Assembly (NCBI GenBank): GCA_964596695.1
Contig: CAZQVE010000009.1
Location: forward strand, 1 to 28,418
Direction of reading: 5' to 3'
Source of the DNA: UBA2112 sp964596695
GTDB lineage: Bacteria; Patescibacteriota; Saccharimonadia; Saccharimonadales; Saccharimonadaceae
DNA: 28,418 nt
Of this stretch, positions 8,083 to 16,598 are shown in pieces (positions within the stretch are counted from its first letter, which is position 1; each line of letters opens with the position of its first letter). The notes under the pieces are model-generated. The model had not been told where the DNA came from. It searched no databases and saw nothing but the letters and a program-made list of their open reading frames with translations. Both the position numbers and the translations under genes were made by a program.

Positions 8083-8973
8083 TCAATTTGCTGATTCGAT
8101 AGCACTCCGTGCTTCTTGCCGAAAGTCCGCCAGCCATTTGCCAAGCGTGGCATCGTCTACCCCCTCTGCCATGTAGACGAAATTCCGCAAGTGCCTGTCG
8201 GCATGTGGATTATTCGGCGCCGTAATCGCGTCTGCCATGTTCATAAAAAAGTTATCGATGTCCATGATCGTCGGCACCAGTTTCACGTCGTCATAAACAT
8301 ATAGGTGAGCAAGTTGCTTCGGATCTCCCACCTGTCGAACTGCTGTCGTCCCCCAGTCACGTTGCCAGACCCGAAAGACTGTTTTTTCGACCAAGCCCAT
8401 TAGCCAAACCTCGCCGACACCCGTCGTCCTTCCGTTGACAAACGCCCGCTGCACTTCGTTGCGGAGAAATTCAGTCACCACGCCAGGACCAGCATTTTTC
8501 GTCTTACCCAGGCCTTCCGGCTCGGCTAACTGCAGCCGCGGATCAGCGTCAATTCGTCGTAATTCCTCTTCGACACCAGGCCACAGGTGGTCTTTTCCGA
8601 AGAGGTATGATGGCAATTTGTCGAGCGGAGCGTAGTACTTTTTCCAGGCAACCAGTCTGCCCGTGGCTGGATCTATATCAGAACTCCCCTTTTCGCTACC
8701 CATACTGTACTCCGTCCAGCAAGTATCGGCCGCGGCTACTGACCCGTGAGATGGATCAGCAATGTCGGGTGCCAAGACCACTTCGCCCCCCGGTAGCCGC
8801 ACCAGGCCTTCCGGACGAACGAATCGCATATTCAGATAACTCTCCGCCTGGATTTGTCGAGCAAGCAACGCGCCTTCGGGCGATTGCTCCGGTGAAAAAC
8901 AACAATAATCATACGTGTCAGCGCGTGCCACTACATATGCATCAATCCGACCCTCACCGTCAAACAGTTCCAT
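8083..8973 (-). CDS. Unknown protein, first gene of the ThiF-like operon
   Basis: A 296-residue soluble protein paralogous to the 7127-8017 product; matching blocks are ARQIQAESYLNMRFVRPEGL, EVWLMGLVEKT and DVKLVPTIMDIDNF. Equal length and colinear blocks point to tandem duplication followed by strong divergence, so the two probably have different substrates or form a heterodimer. GGGGGGAAGAAG precedes the ATG. It is transcribed divergently from the CheY-like gene across about 70 bp. Family is unknown; an acyltransferase-like fold is only a hypothesis. The 65 bp separating it from the second paralog is AT-rich with a repeated CTCTTTTTAT and may hold a secondary promoter. Confidence 0.8.
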   Translation of the reverse strand: MELFDGEGRIDAYVVARADTYDYCCFSPEQSPEGALLARQIQAESYLNMRFVRPEGLVRLPGGEVVLAPDIADPSHGSVAAADTCWTEYSMGSEKGSSDIDPATGRLVAWKKYYAPLDKLPSYLFGKDHLWPGVEEELRRIDADPRLQLAEPEGLGKTKNAGPGVVTEFLRNEVQRAFVNGRTTGVGEVWLMGLVEKTVFRVWQRDWGTTAVRQVGDPKQLAHLYVYDDVKLVPTIMDIDNFFMNMADAITAPNNPHADRHLRNFVYMAEGVDDATLGKWLADFRQEARSAIESAN

Positions 8974-9026
8974 AAGAACTTCTTCCCCCCTGTTTCTATT
9001 TAAAACCTATCGTACCACAGGCATTA

Positions 9027-9035
9027 TGCTATACT
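9027..9035 (+). promoter_or_regulatory. Extended -10 (TGCTATACT) of the response regulator
   Basis: TGC plus TATACT (9030-9035) lies 9 nt before the ATG at 9045, so transcription would start at or next to the start codon (leaderless). Confidence 0.6.
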
Positions 9036-9044
9036 TTAACCAGT

Positions 9045-9413
9045 ATGACAAAAATTGCAATTATCGAAGACGATGCCGTTATAAATCAGATGTACCGCAT
9101 GAAGTTCGAGGCCGACGGTTTCGAAGTCCAGGTGGCCGACGACGGTAAATCGGGTATCGCTATGGTGCAATCATTTATGCCCGACCTTATCCTACTCGAC
9201 CTTCAAATGCCAGAAATGACCGGAGACGAAGCGCTCAAGCAGATTCGGGGTCAAGCCTGGGGAGCCAACATACCTGTCATTATTCTGACAAATACCGGCA
9301 TCGAGGAATCACCGCAGTCGCTTCGCGAACTCGGTATCCATAGCTACATCGTCAAGGCTGAGCTGACACCAAGCCAAGTCGTTGAACGCGTCAAAGAAGC
9401 ATTGCAGTTATAG
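9045..9413 (+). CDS. CheY-like single-domain response regulator
   Basis: The 122-residue protein is a receiver domain only. The acidic pocket is Glu8-Asp9-Asp10, the phosphoacceptor is Asp52 in LLDLQMP, the switch residue is Thr82 in VIILTNT, and the conserved lysine is Lys104. There is no output domain, so it must act by protein contact, for example on pilus motors or a downstream phosphorelay protein. It faces away from the operon that ends with a histidine kinase, which makes that kinase the likeliest partner; this pairing is inferred from context. Expression is probably leaderless. Confidence 0.93.
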   Translation: MTKIAIIEDDAVINQMYRMKFEADGFEVQVADDGKSGIAMVQSFMPDLILLDLQMPEMTGDEALKQIRGQAWGANIPVIILTNTGIEESPQSLRELGIHSYIVKAELTPSQVVERVKEALQL

Positions 9414-9435
9414 GTAAGGGTCGAGCTCCACTCGA

Positions 9436-10269
9436 CTATTGCTGCTTCGTAGCCGTCTCGTTTTTTACGGTTGCCTGCGCAGCGCGGATAACATTGTCAA
9501 ACAGTGCTGTCACTGTCAGCGGACCGACGCCGCCTTTTTCGGGCGTGATTGTCACGTCATCGCGCTGACGTACTTCGGGTGCCGTATCACCGACAATCTT
9601 GCCATGTTCGCTCGCCGTTCCGGCATCAACGACAACTGCGCCGTACTTAACATCATCACTTGTAATCAGACCTGGTACGCCAGTCGCAGTCACGATAACG
9701 TCAAATTCCGGCAGCCGTTCGCGCATATCTTTGCTATGTTCGTCAAACACGGTCACGTCATGCCCGCTCGCTTGCCACATCTTGGAAAGTGGCGCACCAA
9801 CCAAGCGGCCGTTGCCGACCAGGGCGATTTTCTTACTCTTCAAATCAATGTTGTAACCAGCAAGCAACCAGTCGATCGCCAACGGCGTAGCAGGATCAAG
9901 CGTCGCATGCTCTCCGAGCCCGTCCACGTCTTTTTCTGGTACGACCGCGTTTACTGACTTGTCGGTTTCGGAAGGATCGGCTAGTGGCAACTGGATAATA
10001 ATCCCATGTACTGACGGATCGTCGTTCAAGCGCTCGATCACGCCCGGCAGGTCGGGCTGATCAGTCTTGTAGACCTCGACATCGACCAGAATATCCGCGC
10101 CGTAATTTTTTTTCATCCGGACATACGAATCAATCACCGGGCTGTCGATCGTCTGCGCGATTGCCAGCTTCGGAAGAACATGATGTGCTTGTCGCAGTGC
10201 TCGCACTTGGCGGGCTTGTCGTTCTTTTATGTAATCGGCCAGTTCGCGGCCATTGAGAAACTTAGTCAT
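9436..10269 (-). CDS. folD: Bifunctional methylenetetrahydrofolate dehydrogenase/cyclohydrolase FolD
   Basis: FolD interconverts 5,10-methylene-THF, methenyl-THF and 10-formyl-THF using NADP. Family motifs are visible: SYVRMKKNYGADI with the catalytic Tyr and Lys, GIIIQLPLA, PEKDVDGLG, the cofactor loop VGNGRLVGAPLS and the C-terminal PEKGGVGPLT. I place the start at MTKFLNGRELAD, which matches the usual family N-terminus; an in-frame ATG four codons upstream (10281) cannot be excluded, and neither has a clear ribosome binding site. With GlyA elsewhere in the window this forms a one-carbon pair. It is convergent with the response regulator and divergent from the gene at 10339. Confidence 0.95.
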   Translation of the reverse strand: MTKFLNGRELADYIKERQARQVRALRQAHHVLPKLAIAQTIDSPVIDSYVRMKKNYGADILVDVEVYKTDQPDLPGVIERLNDDPSVHGIIIQLPLADPSETDKSVNAVVPEKDVDGLGEHATLDPATPLAIDWLLAGYNIDLKSKKIALVGNGRLVGAPLSKMWQASGHDVTVFDEHSKDMRERLPEFDVIVTATGVPGLITSDDVKYGAVVVDAGTASEHGKIVGDTAPEVRQRDDVTITPEKGGVGPLTVTALFDNVIRAAQATVKNETATKQQ

Positions 10270-10293
10270 CACTATCAGCATATCACGGTGTTA

Positions 10294-10302
10294 TGCTACA
10301 AT
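10294..10302 (+). promoter_or_regulatory. Extended -10 (TGCTACAAT) for the DUF5684-like gene
   Basis: TGC plus TACAAT (10297-10302) gives a start near 10309. Unlike most promoters here it is followed by a normal leader with AAGGAG at 10329-10334, just before the ATG at 10339. Confidence 0.6.
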
Positions 10303-10338
10303 AAAGATACGTAGAACAAGCACAAATTAAGGAGAAAA

Positions 10339-10806
10339 ATGAACTACGATTACACGTACCCTTCTTCCGACCCCGTGCTTTCGAACACAGATATAGTACT
10401 TGCTGGAGCCGTGCTTTTGTTCTTGTTCGTCTTCGTCGTTATCGCCTACGCTGTCGAGGCATACCTTCTTAGTCGTATCTTTAAAAAGGCCGGCGTACCG
10501 CAATGGGTCGCTTGGGTGCCGGTATACAATATGTGGAAGCTTATGGAGCTCGGCAAACAACAAGGCTTTTGGGCTGTTTTTATGCTCATTCCTTTCGTCG
10601 GTATTATCGGTTTCATCTACATGTATATTGCTATGTACCATATCGGTAAAAAACTCGGTAAAGAAGATTGGTTCATACTCGTCGCAATCTTCTTGCCGAT
10701 CGTATGGATGATCTGGCTCGGGTTCGACGATTCTCAATGGCCCGCCAAGAAAAAGCCGTCAGCCAAAAAATCAGTGTCGGCCAAAACAACCAAAAAGAAA
10801 GCCTAA
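10339..10806 (+). CDS. DUF5684-like multi-pass membrane protein with lysine-rich tail
   Basis: The 155-residue protein has about four membrane segments (residues 18-45, 58-75, 80-100 and 112-128). The pattern YLLSRIFKKAGVPQWVAWVP-YN, followed by GFWAVFMLIPFVGIIG and KKLGKEDWF, matches my recollection of DUF5684, a family often near signal peptidase genes; this is from memory. The final 25 residues are rich in Lys, Ala and Ser (KKKPSAKKSVSAKTTKKKA), a cytoplasmic basic tail that could contact phospholipid or nucleic acid. Function is unknown. It is monocistronic with its own promoter and a strong terminator. Confidence 0.8.
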   Translation: MNYDYTYPSSDPVLSNTDIVLAGAVLLFLFVFVVIAYAVEAYLLSRIFKKAGVPQWVAWVPVYNMWKLMELGKQQGFWAVFMLIPFVGIIGFIYMYIAMYHIGKKLGKEDWFILVAIFLPIVWMIWLGFDDSQWPAKKKPSAKKSVSAKTTKKKA

Positions 10807-10810
10807 CCCA

Positions 10811-10853
10811 CCCAAATGAAAATCCCCCGTAAGATCGGGGATTTTCATTTGGG
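10811..10853. terminator. Bidirectional terminator
   Basis: CCCAAATGAAAATCCCC (10811-10827) pairs with GGGGATTTTCATTTGGG (10837-10853). A- and T-rich flanks on both arms serve the gene at 10339 and the convergent gene ending at 10873. Confidence 0.85.
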
Positions 10854-10872
10854 TACCTATAGCCTGTCGACT

Positions 10873-11226
10873 CTATGCGTGACCAGGATGATGGCGCTCA
10901 ACTTGAGCGACCTCAAAGCCATCCCAGTAGACAAGTATAATCGTTACGATAGCCGATATGATTTGGTTCCAGGCTGCAGCTGTTCCGACACCATATACGA
11001 ACGTCGAGAGAAACAGCCATACCGCCGCGAGTCCGCCGACCCAGCTCGGAAGAACATTTTCCCAAAAGAACTGGATAGCCCCCGCGAGCGCGATAACAAT
11101 GCCTGTGACAATGACGCTCGTGAGCGCGGCTCCCGTAACTGGTATCCACATCGGTGAGATTGCTACCCATACGCCCGCTAGCAGCGTTAATACACTTGCT
11201 AATCTTGTTTGATTTCGGTCATTCAT
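10873..11226 (-). CDS. SPW-repeat membrane protein
   Basis: The 117-residue protein has four membrane segments and the SPW signature in GVWVAISPMWIP (about residues 18-29). A second, degenerate unit starts at PSWVGGLAAVWLFLS. Proteins of the SPW family (PF03779) have no firmly established role. A perfect GGAGG at 11232-11236 precedes the ATG. The last residues (ERHHPGHA) are histidine-rich. The 160 bp to the next gene shows no other clear feature. Confidence 0.82.
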   Translation of the reverse strand: MNDRNQTRLASVLTLLAGVWVAISPMWIPVTGAALTSVIVTGIVIALAGAIQFFWENVLPSWVGGLAAVWLFLSTFVYGVGTAAAWNQIISAIVTIILVYWDGFEVAQVERHHPGHA

Positions 11227-11387
11227 ATATCCTCCTTTAGCCTTCTCAACCGGCTACCTCATTCACTTAGCTGTTTGGTGTTTATCAATCATAGTATGCT
11301 CTTTCTGAACTGTTATCGCTGTAAACTTTCATACAACATATATGGTTTGCAAACGATAAGGGGTTTGTTATCATTAGCAATAGCACT

Positions 11388-11870
11388 ATGGTGGCAGACG
11401 AAATAGAAGAGGGATTTACCGTTATTGAGATGGTGGTGACAATGGTAATCATGGCACTCTTCTTAACACTGTTTTTCCAGATGTTCTTCTCATCGCAGTC
11501 ACAGCAGACATCTGTCTTTCACCGAGCCACGGCTAACGATATCGCTCGGACCAACCTCCGTAAAATCTCTTCGAAAACAACCGTCACCTTGCCGGCCTGT
11601 ATCAATACCAGTAGCAGCCCGAACAATCCGCTCGCTAACAGCTCAGCCACCGGCAGTATCGTCGCCACTGACACCTCGGGTGGTACGCCGACATGGTCAA
11701 CTGCCGGTTTGAGTGCCGAATCCCTGGATGATACAGAGCTACCACCAGGAACAACCCAAACATTGAAGGTACTATACCCACGCGGCTGCGCCAGTGCGAT
11801 GCCGGCAGAGATTATCTCAATCGTAAGCTATAAATCGGAGACTGTGAGCCATGCGGCGTACATCAACTAA
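11388..11870 (+). CDS. Type IV pseudopilin, first minor-pilin gene
   Basis: The 160-residue protein has a very short leader, a class III prepilin cleavage site (EEG|FTVIE with Glu at +5) and a hydrophobic helix ending near residue 32. The globular part is rich in Ser and Thr with two cysteines. It should be cleaved by a prepilin peptidase and join a type IV pilus or secretion pseudopilus. A TATCAT -10-like box lies 13 nt before the ATG. It overlaps the next pseudopilin gene by 20 bp, so the two are translated from one message. Confidence 0.88.
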   Translation: MVADEIEEGFTVIEMVVTMVIMALFLTLFFQMFFSSQSQQTSVFHRATANDIARTNLRKISSKTTVTLPACINTSSSPNNPLANSSATGSIVATDTSGGTPTWSTAGLSAESLDDTELPPGTTQTLKVLYPRGCASAMPAEIISIVSYKSETVSHAAYIN

Positions 11871-12636
11871 ACGCTTTCGTTCAGATTCATCAAAGGGATT
11901 TACTATCGTCGAACTACTCATCGTCATGGTTGTCGGCTCTATACTGATGGTATTGCTATTTGGGCCATTAGATGACCTGTACCAGTCAAATGTCCGAGGT
12001 ACTAAAGAAGTTATCCAATACACCGATGTCCATAACGCGCTTCGTTCGATCGAGCACGATATCTCGCTCAGCACAGCCTTCAACAAAGCAAACACAATCA
12101 CAGACCCGACAGGGAAGCTGTGGTCTTGGACTGGCGACGGCAGCGGCAAACGAACGCTAATCACGACGAATTATGCGACGACTATCGATGAGGGAAATGA
12201 TACCGCTGGCGCCCGTACGCTTGTATTTAGTGGAACTGGCTGTAAGACGCCCCTGACAAACAATTATGTCTATTTTGTCAGTAACGGCACACTTTATCGT
12301 CGACTGCTCAGAAACACCACAACGCCGTGTTCTGGATACAGTATCGGCCAAAAACAGACGTGCGCTGTCGGTGACACCGACTCCGCCTGCAAAGGAGTCG
12401 ATGCAGTCATCGCAACAAGCGTCACTAAATTTACCGTCGATTATTACGGAACCTCCAGTAGTACAACTCCTCTTGACAGTGATGGCGGTAGCCCGCCGCA
12501 CACAAAATACACCAATAGTGCCGCCCCGGGGAACGCCCGTAGTATCGTCATAACGCTTACCGCCAAAAACGGCAACGGATCCAATGCCGTTACATCGAGC
12601 GGCTCATTACGAATCACCAGGGTGAATGGCTCATGA
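11851..12636 (+). CDS. Type IV pseudopilin, second minor-pilin gene (PilW/GspJ-like size)
   Basis: The 261-residue protein carries the leader MRRTSTKRFRSDSSKG and the mature start FTIVELLIVMV with Glu at +5. A globular domain of about 200 residues has several cysteines (GTGCKTP, TTPCSGYS, QTCAVGDTDSACKG) that may form disulfides outside the cell. Its length fits the larger minor pilins of the PilW or GspJ kind, although homology is not proven. It overlaps the end of the preceding pseudopilin gene and is followed, after a 91-bp gap with its own promoter, by the RCC1-repeat pilin gene. Confidence 0.88.
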   Translation: MRRTSTKRFRSDSSKGFTIVELLIVMVVGSILMVLLFGPLDDLYQSNVRGTKEVIQYTDVHNALRSIEHDISLSTAFNKANTITDPTGKLWSWTGDGSGKRTLITTNYATTIDEGNDTAGARTLVFSGTGCKTPLTNNYVYFVSNGTLYRRLLRNTTTPCSGYSIGQKQTCAVGDTDSACKGVDAVIATSVTKFTVDYYGTSSSTTPLDSDGGSPPHTKYTNSAAPGNARSIVITLTAKNGNGSNAVTSSGSLRITRVNGS

Positions 12637-12643
12637 GATATTC

Positions 12644-12673
12644 TTGGCAAAATACTTATGCTCTATGTATAAT
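12644..12673 (+). promoter_or_regulatory. Promoter TTGGCA-18-TATAAT for the RCC1 pilin gene
   Basis: TTGGCA (12644-12649) and a consensus TATAAT (12668-12673) are 18 nt apart. The start near 12680 leaves a leader with GAGGGG at 12714-12719 before the ATG at 12728. The large tip-protein gene can thus be regulated apart from the two pseudopilins. Confidence 0.65.
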
Positions 12674-12727
12674 GAACCAATATACAACAGTTCGTATGGT
12701 CAGTCAGACGAATGAGGGGATCATATT

Positions 12728-15685
12728 ATGAGACGACAGCAAAGAGGCTTCCTCCTACCAGCAACTATCCTTCTGAGTTTGGGCGTATCTATCGTCGCTG
12801 GCACATTCCTGCAGTTTATTTCCAACTCCAGCGATGCACTCAACGCGCGGTCATACAACATGATAGCTCAGGAAGCTGCTCGATCGGGCATTGAATATGC
12901 TAACAGCTGTCTAACCAAGGATAGCCAGTCAGAGTGGACCACGTTGACGCCCAAGACGGATTGTAGCGGTAACAATGGCGGTGGCTCACTATATTTGTAC
13001 AAACAAGGCACCGAATGGCGCTCGACCTTCAGTGTCTCCAAGCCGGACGCCCAAGACAATATAGTCTCGACCGGTACTGTCGAGATACTCAACGGCAGCA
13101 CTGTCGTCAAGACATACACGTCAACTGACAAGATGAATATTGGCGGGCTCTATACGACTTTTCCGGTCTCCAGCGGTGAATCGATTACCCATATCAGAAA
13201 TGACTCGTCTGACTGCGCGATTGCAAACGGTAAATTATACTGCTGGTCACCCGGTGGAACACCCGCGCTTGTCGGAGGAGATATCGCGGGCAAGACAGTC
13301 ACGAGGGTCTCTGTCTCACTCAGCAACATATGCGTTATTGCTGACGGCGCACCGTACTGCTGGGGTAGCAATACCTACGGACAGCTAGGTACCGGCAACC
13401 ACTCCACGAGAAGCCAACCGACAGATAACGCGCCCCTAGTATCTTCCGGACCGTTAAGTGGACATATCGTCACCGACATAAGTACAGCGTCTAAGAACAA
13501 TCCAGCTGCAATCATATGGCCGTTCGCCGGTGCATATCCACACACATGCGCCTTGACCGACGATGGAGCCGTTTCTTGCTGGGGCGACGGTGGCTTCCGG
13601 CAAAACACCGGTGGAGGCATGGGTAAGGCGTGTCTTATTATCTGTATACCTACAGGATTCTACACCTATCCGACTTATTATTCGCCACATCTCACTGTCG
13701 GCTACACGAACACTGGTCAGGTACTTTCCGGCAAGAAAAGCATACGCGTTGGCGCCAGCTCCCACGATACCTGCGCACTGGCAGAGGGCAAAGCGATCTG
13801 CTGGGGAGTGAAGGCACCGCTACCTATACACTGTTGGATTCCTCCGCTTGGACAATTCTCGGAAGCAAACTGGCATGACGGAATTGCCGGAACTATCATC
13901 CCTTTTAACCCCTGCATTGCGACTTTCAGTAACGGCTACGACACATCGACAATCGGCGGAAGCGCGCTGGCCGGTAAATTCATCGACCCCGATTCGTGGG
14001 CTCTATCCGCAAATGAGGCTTGCTGGATGGCACACACGGACTTCGTGTGTTTTGGCACAACTCCGGCGTTTGGCCTATTCTGGTCTGATGTCGCCTTGGG
14101 TAAGGCGTGGGGAGCGCCATGGCGCATGTCATCAACATGGGACGTTACCAACTCCGACAATGGTGATAACGAAGCCGGTGCTCCTCTTATCGGAGGTGTC
14201 GACGGCCTCTACTGCATCATCGATAGGGGTGTGGCCAAATGTACAGGAGAACCGCTCAACACCTACACCGGTACGGGTGTGACGTTACACGCATACAAAT
14301 CTTTCTACCCCCTCATTGAGACAGGCGGACTCAGTGGACTAATCCCAACAAAGATCGCCGCCGGACAGACCCATGGTTGTCTAGCGGCAAACGGTCAGCT
14401 CTTCTGCTGGGGCGCCGGTTTTGGTACATCGATCGCCAAGCCGTACAAGCCTTCAGCAATTGGCACGGCGGCTGGGACATACGCAGCAAACGGCCCCGTC
14501 AGTGTCGGTGATAATCATAGCTGCGGTATTGCCAACGGACAGCTATTTTGCTGGGGCGACAACTCTCACGGTCAGCTAGGTATGGGAGATAAATATAGCG
14601 TATCCCAGCCCCAAGCAGTCCCCGCCCTTGTAAACAAATACGTTACCGATGTTAGCGCTGGCAAGAACCACACCTGTGCGATTGTCTACGGCAAACTATA
14701 CTGTTGGGGCGATAATTCTCATGGGCAGCTCGGTAATGGTACGACAACCTCGACAGACGAACCAGACTTCGCTAAACCCGTGGCAGGTGCGTTAAGCGGT
14801 AAGCGTGTCACCGACATCAGCGCCGGAATCGACAACACGTGTGCCATCGCTAACGGCCAAGCTTATTGCTGGGGTAACAATTCCCATAAAAAGCTTGGCG
14901 ATGGTAGTTATACGCTGCACACCTCACCCGTCCTCGTGAACGGACACGGCGCACTAACGACGAGCATGTCTACTACGGAGATTTCTGCCGGTGCCGATCA
15001 TACCTGTGCCGTTGCAAACGCTGACGCCTATTGTTGGGGGTGGAACCAAGACGGACGAACCGGTCTCGGTATCAACGCCAATACGGATAGCAACCCGACG
15101 TTGCTCACCGGTGGCACCGCTGGGTGGCCAAAGGGCCCGAACAATATGCGACCTTCTGTCAGTGGTATCTCAGCTGGTGGCGACTTTAGCTGCGGTATCT
15201 TTAATGCGACCGTCAGCTGCTGGGGCAAAAGTGATTTCGGTCAAACAGGAACAAATACGACCCTCGACAGGTCAGTACCCACTAATATTAGCAGTGCGGC
15301 GGGCGGATATTACGCGACGTCCGTGTCGGCTGGTGATAAACACGCTTGCGCCGTTATCAATGGCAATCACTCTGCGACAAACGGTAACATTTGGTGCTGG
15401 GGCGCGGGCGCTAATGGACGACTTGGCAATGGCGGCGTCGCCAACAGCCTCGTTCCCCTCCTTATCAATGGCGGAGAAACGATCAAGGGCGGGGTTCGCA
15501 GAGTTGCAACGAATATCTCTGTAGGCACCTCAACCACCTGTAGTGTGGCTAACGCCGATATTCTCTGCTGGGGCGCAGGTACTAGCGGGCAATTAGGCAA
15601 CAGCTTTGTCATCGATAGCACAACACCGACTATTACGAGCGGCTTCCGGTTCGTCACCCCTTATCAACGCGGACCCGTGTTCTAA
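12728..15685 (+). CDS. Pilin-like protein with 14 RCC1-type repeats, candidate pilus-tip adhesin
   Basis: The 985-residue protein starts MRRQQRG|FLLPATILLSL: a prepilin-type leader and hydrophobic helix (residues 8-30) but with no Glu at +5, as in tip subunits such as GspK. A pilin-like region follows to about residue 140. Residues 160-950 then hold repeats of the form TCAIANGKLYCWGDNSHGQLGNG. I count 14 Cys-x(8-16)-Cys repeats, which would make two seven-bladed propellers. Repeats 3-6 are longer and degenerate; 7-14 are regular. Each repeat has two cysteines near its hairpin, so blades may be disulfide-stapled. RCC1-type propellers are interaction platforms. In an attached bacterium the natural inference is host or surface binding at the pilus tip. 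It ends the pilin cluster. Confidence 0.88.
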   Translation: MRRQQRGFLLPATILLSLGVSIVAGTFLQFISNSSDALNARSYNMIAQEAARSGIEYANSCLTKDSQSEWTTLTPKTDCSGNNGGGSLYLYKQGTEWRSTFSVSKPDAQDNIVSTGTVEILNGSTVVKTYTSTDKMNIGGLYTTFPVSSGESITHIRNDSSDCAIANGKLYCWSPGGTPALVGGDIAGKTVTRVSVSLSNICVIADGAPYCWGSNTYGQLGTGNHSTRSQPTDNAPLVSSGPLSGHIVTDISTASKNNPAAIIWPFAGAYPHTCALTDDGAVSCWGDGGFRQNTGGGMGKACLIICIPTGFYTYPTYYSPHLTVGYTNTGQVLSGKKSIRVGASSHDTCALAEGKAICWGVKAPLPIHCWIPPLGQFSEANWHDGIAGTIIPFNPCIATFSNGYDTSTIGGSALAGKFIDPDSWALSANEACWMAHTDFVCFGTTPAFGLFWSDVALGKAWGAPWRMSSTWDVTNSDNGDNEAGAPLIGGVDGLYCIIDRGVAKCTGEPLNTYTGTGVTLHAYKSFYPLIETGGLSGLIPTKIAAGQTHGCLAANGQLFCWGAGFGTSIAKPYKPSAIGTAAGTYAANGPVSVGDNHSCGIANGQLFCWGDNSHGQLGMGDKYSVSQPQAVPALVNKYVTDVSAGKNHTCAIVYGKLYCWGDNSHGQLGNGTTTSTDEPDFAKPVAGALSGKRVTDISAGIDNTCAIANGQAYCWGNNSHKKLGDGSYTLHTSPVLVNGHGALTTSMSTTEISAGADHTCAVANADAYCWGWNQDGRTGLGINANTDSNPTLLTGGTAGWPKGPNNMRPSVSGISAGGDFSCGIFNATVSCWGKSDFGQTGTNTTLDRSVPTNISSAAGGYYATSVSAGDKHACAVINGNHSATNGNIWCWGAGANGRLGNGGVANSLVPLLINGGETIKGGVRRVATNISVGTSTTCSVANADILCWGAGTSGQLGNSFVIDSTTPTITSGFRFVTPYQRGPVF

Positions 15686-15693
15686 GTACGTAG

Positions 15694-15699
15694 TATACT
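15694..15699 (+). promoter_or_regulatory. -10 box TATACT before the PfkB gene
   Basis: TATACT ends 6 nt before the ATG at 15706, implying a leaderless or near-leaderless transcript. Confidence 0.5.
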
Positions 15700-15705
15700 G
15701 AATCA

Positions 15706-16539
15706 ATGAATATTTTATTGGTTGGTCATGTTTGCATTGATCATAATGTAAGCGAGCATACTACCTATACTAGCTGGGGGTCAGCGCTCATGTATATGGC
15801 CGCATACTTCAACGGACATACTGAAGCGTCCATCTCGCTGATAGCGCCCTACGGCAAAGACTTTCTTCCCTACTCGCACGCAGTTAATCTCATAAACGAC
15901 GCGCACGACGAGCAAACATTAATATACAAAAATATCAGCGACGAAAGCGGACGCGTACAGAGCTGTGAACATAACCAACACGCAGACCCGGTCCAGCTCA
16001 CCTCCGCGCTCGAAGAGCGGATAGCCCAAGCGGACATTATCATGCTCGCCCCGCTACTTCCCACATACGCACCCGGATATGTAGCCAAGCTGCTCGCGCT
16101 GAAAAAGTCCGGCTGTATTACGGCACTTCTCCCGCAGGGATATCTGCGACAAGTGACCGAGGACGGTAAAGTGGCGTACAGAGACTTTCACGAAGCTGCA
16201 ACGATCCTCCCCTTTTTTGACCTTGTTATGTTTTCACAAGATGACACCGCAGAGGCCGAGACTCTCGCGAAAACATGGGCCGCACAAAACAAATCAACGA
16301 AAATTATCCTCACCCAAGGTGACGCGGGTGCCAGCTGGGTACGTAGTAACGGCGACGTTTTACATGTCGGCACGACACCTGTGCCTATTGAGGAAGTCAT
16401 CGACTCCGTCGGCTGCGGAGACACTTTCAGCGCGGCCGTCACGCTGGATTATCAACACAACCAAGACATAGAATCTGCCATACGAGCCGGCAACAATGCC
16501 GCACGAGACAAACTGCGTCACGCCAGCCCGCTGGAATAA
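15706..16539 (+). CDS. PfkB-family (ribokinase-like) kinase
   Basis: The 277-residue protein starts with the ribokinase-like strand MNILLVGHVCIDHN. It carries the second PfkB signature as DSVGCGDTFSAAV, with catalytic base Asp239 and Cys in place of the usual Ala of the GAGD anion hole. ILTQGDAGASWV is the preceding nucleotide-site strand. The fold phosphorylates sugars, nucleosides or similar alcohols with ATP. The substrate cannot be told from the sequence, and it is shorter than typical ribokinases (about 300-310). Neighbours give no pathway. A TATACT box just upstream suggests leaderless expression. Confidence 0.88.
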   Translation: MNILLVGHVCIDHNVSEHTTYTSWGSALMYMAAYFNGHTEASISLIAPYGKDFLPYSHAVNLINDAHDEQTLIYKNISDESGRVQSCEHNQHADPVQLTSALEERIAQADIIMLAPLLPTYAPGYVAKLLALKKSGCITALLPQGYLRQVTEDGKVAYRDFHEAATILPFFDLVMFSQDDTAEAETLAKTWAAQNKSTKIILTQGDAGASWVRSNGDVLHVGTTPVPIEEVIDSVGCGDTFSAAVTLDYQHNQDIESAIRAGNNAARDKLRHASPLE

Positions 16540-16598
16540 GACCAAATGAAACTACTGTAACTTTCTTCCAATATCTGATATCCTTCGAGTACCAGATT

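Noticed and set aside
9420..9436. GTCGAG/CTCGAC hairpin between the response regulator and folD as a terminator
   Set aside because: Only a 6-bp stem with no T-run on either strand, and it reaches into the folD stop codon.
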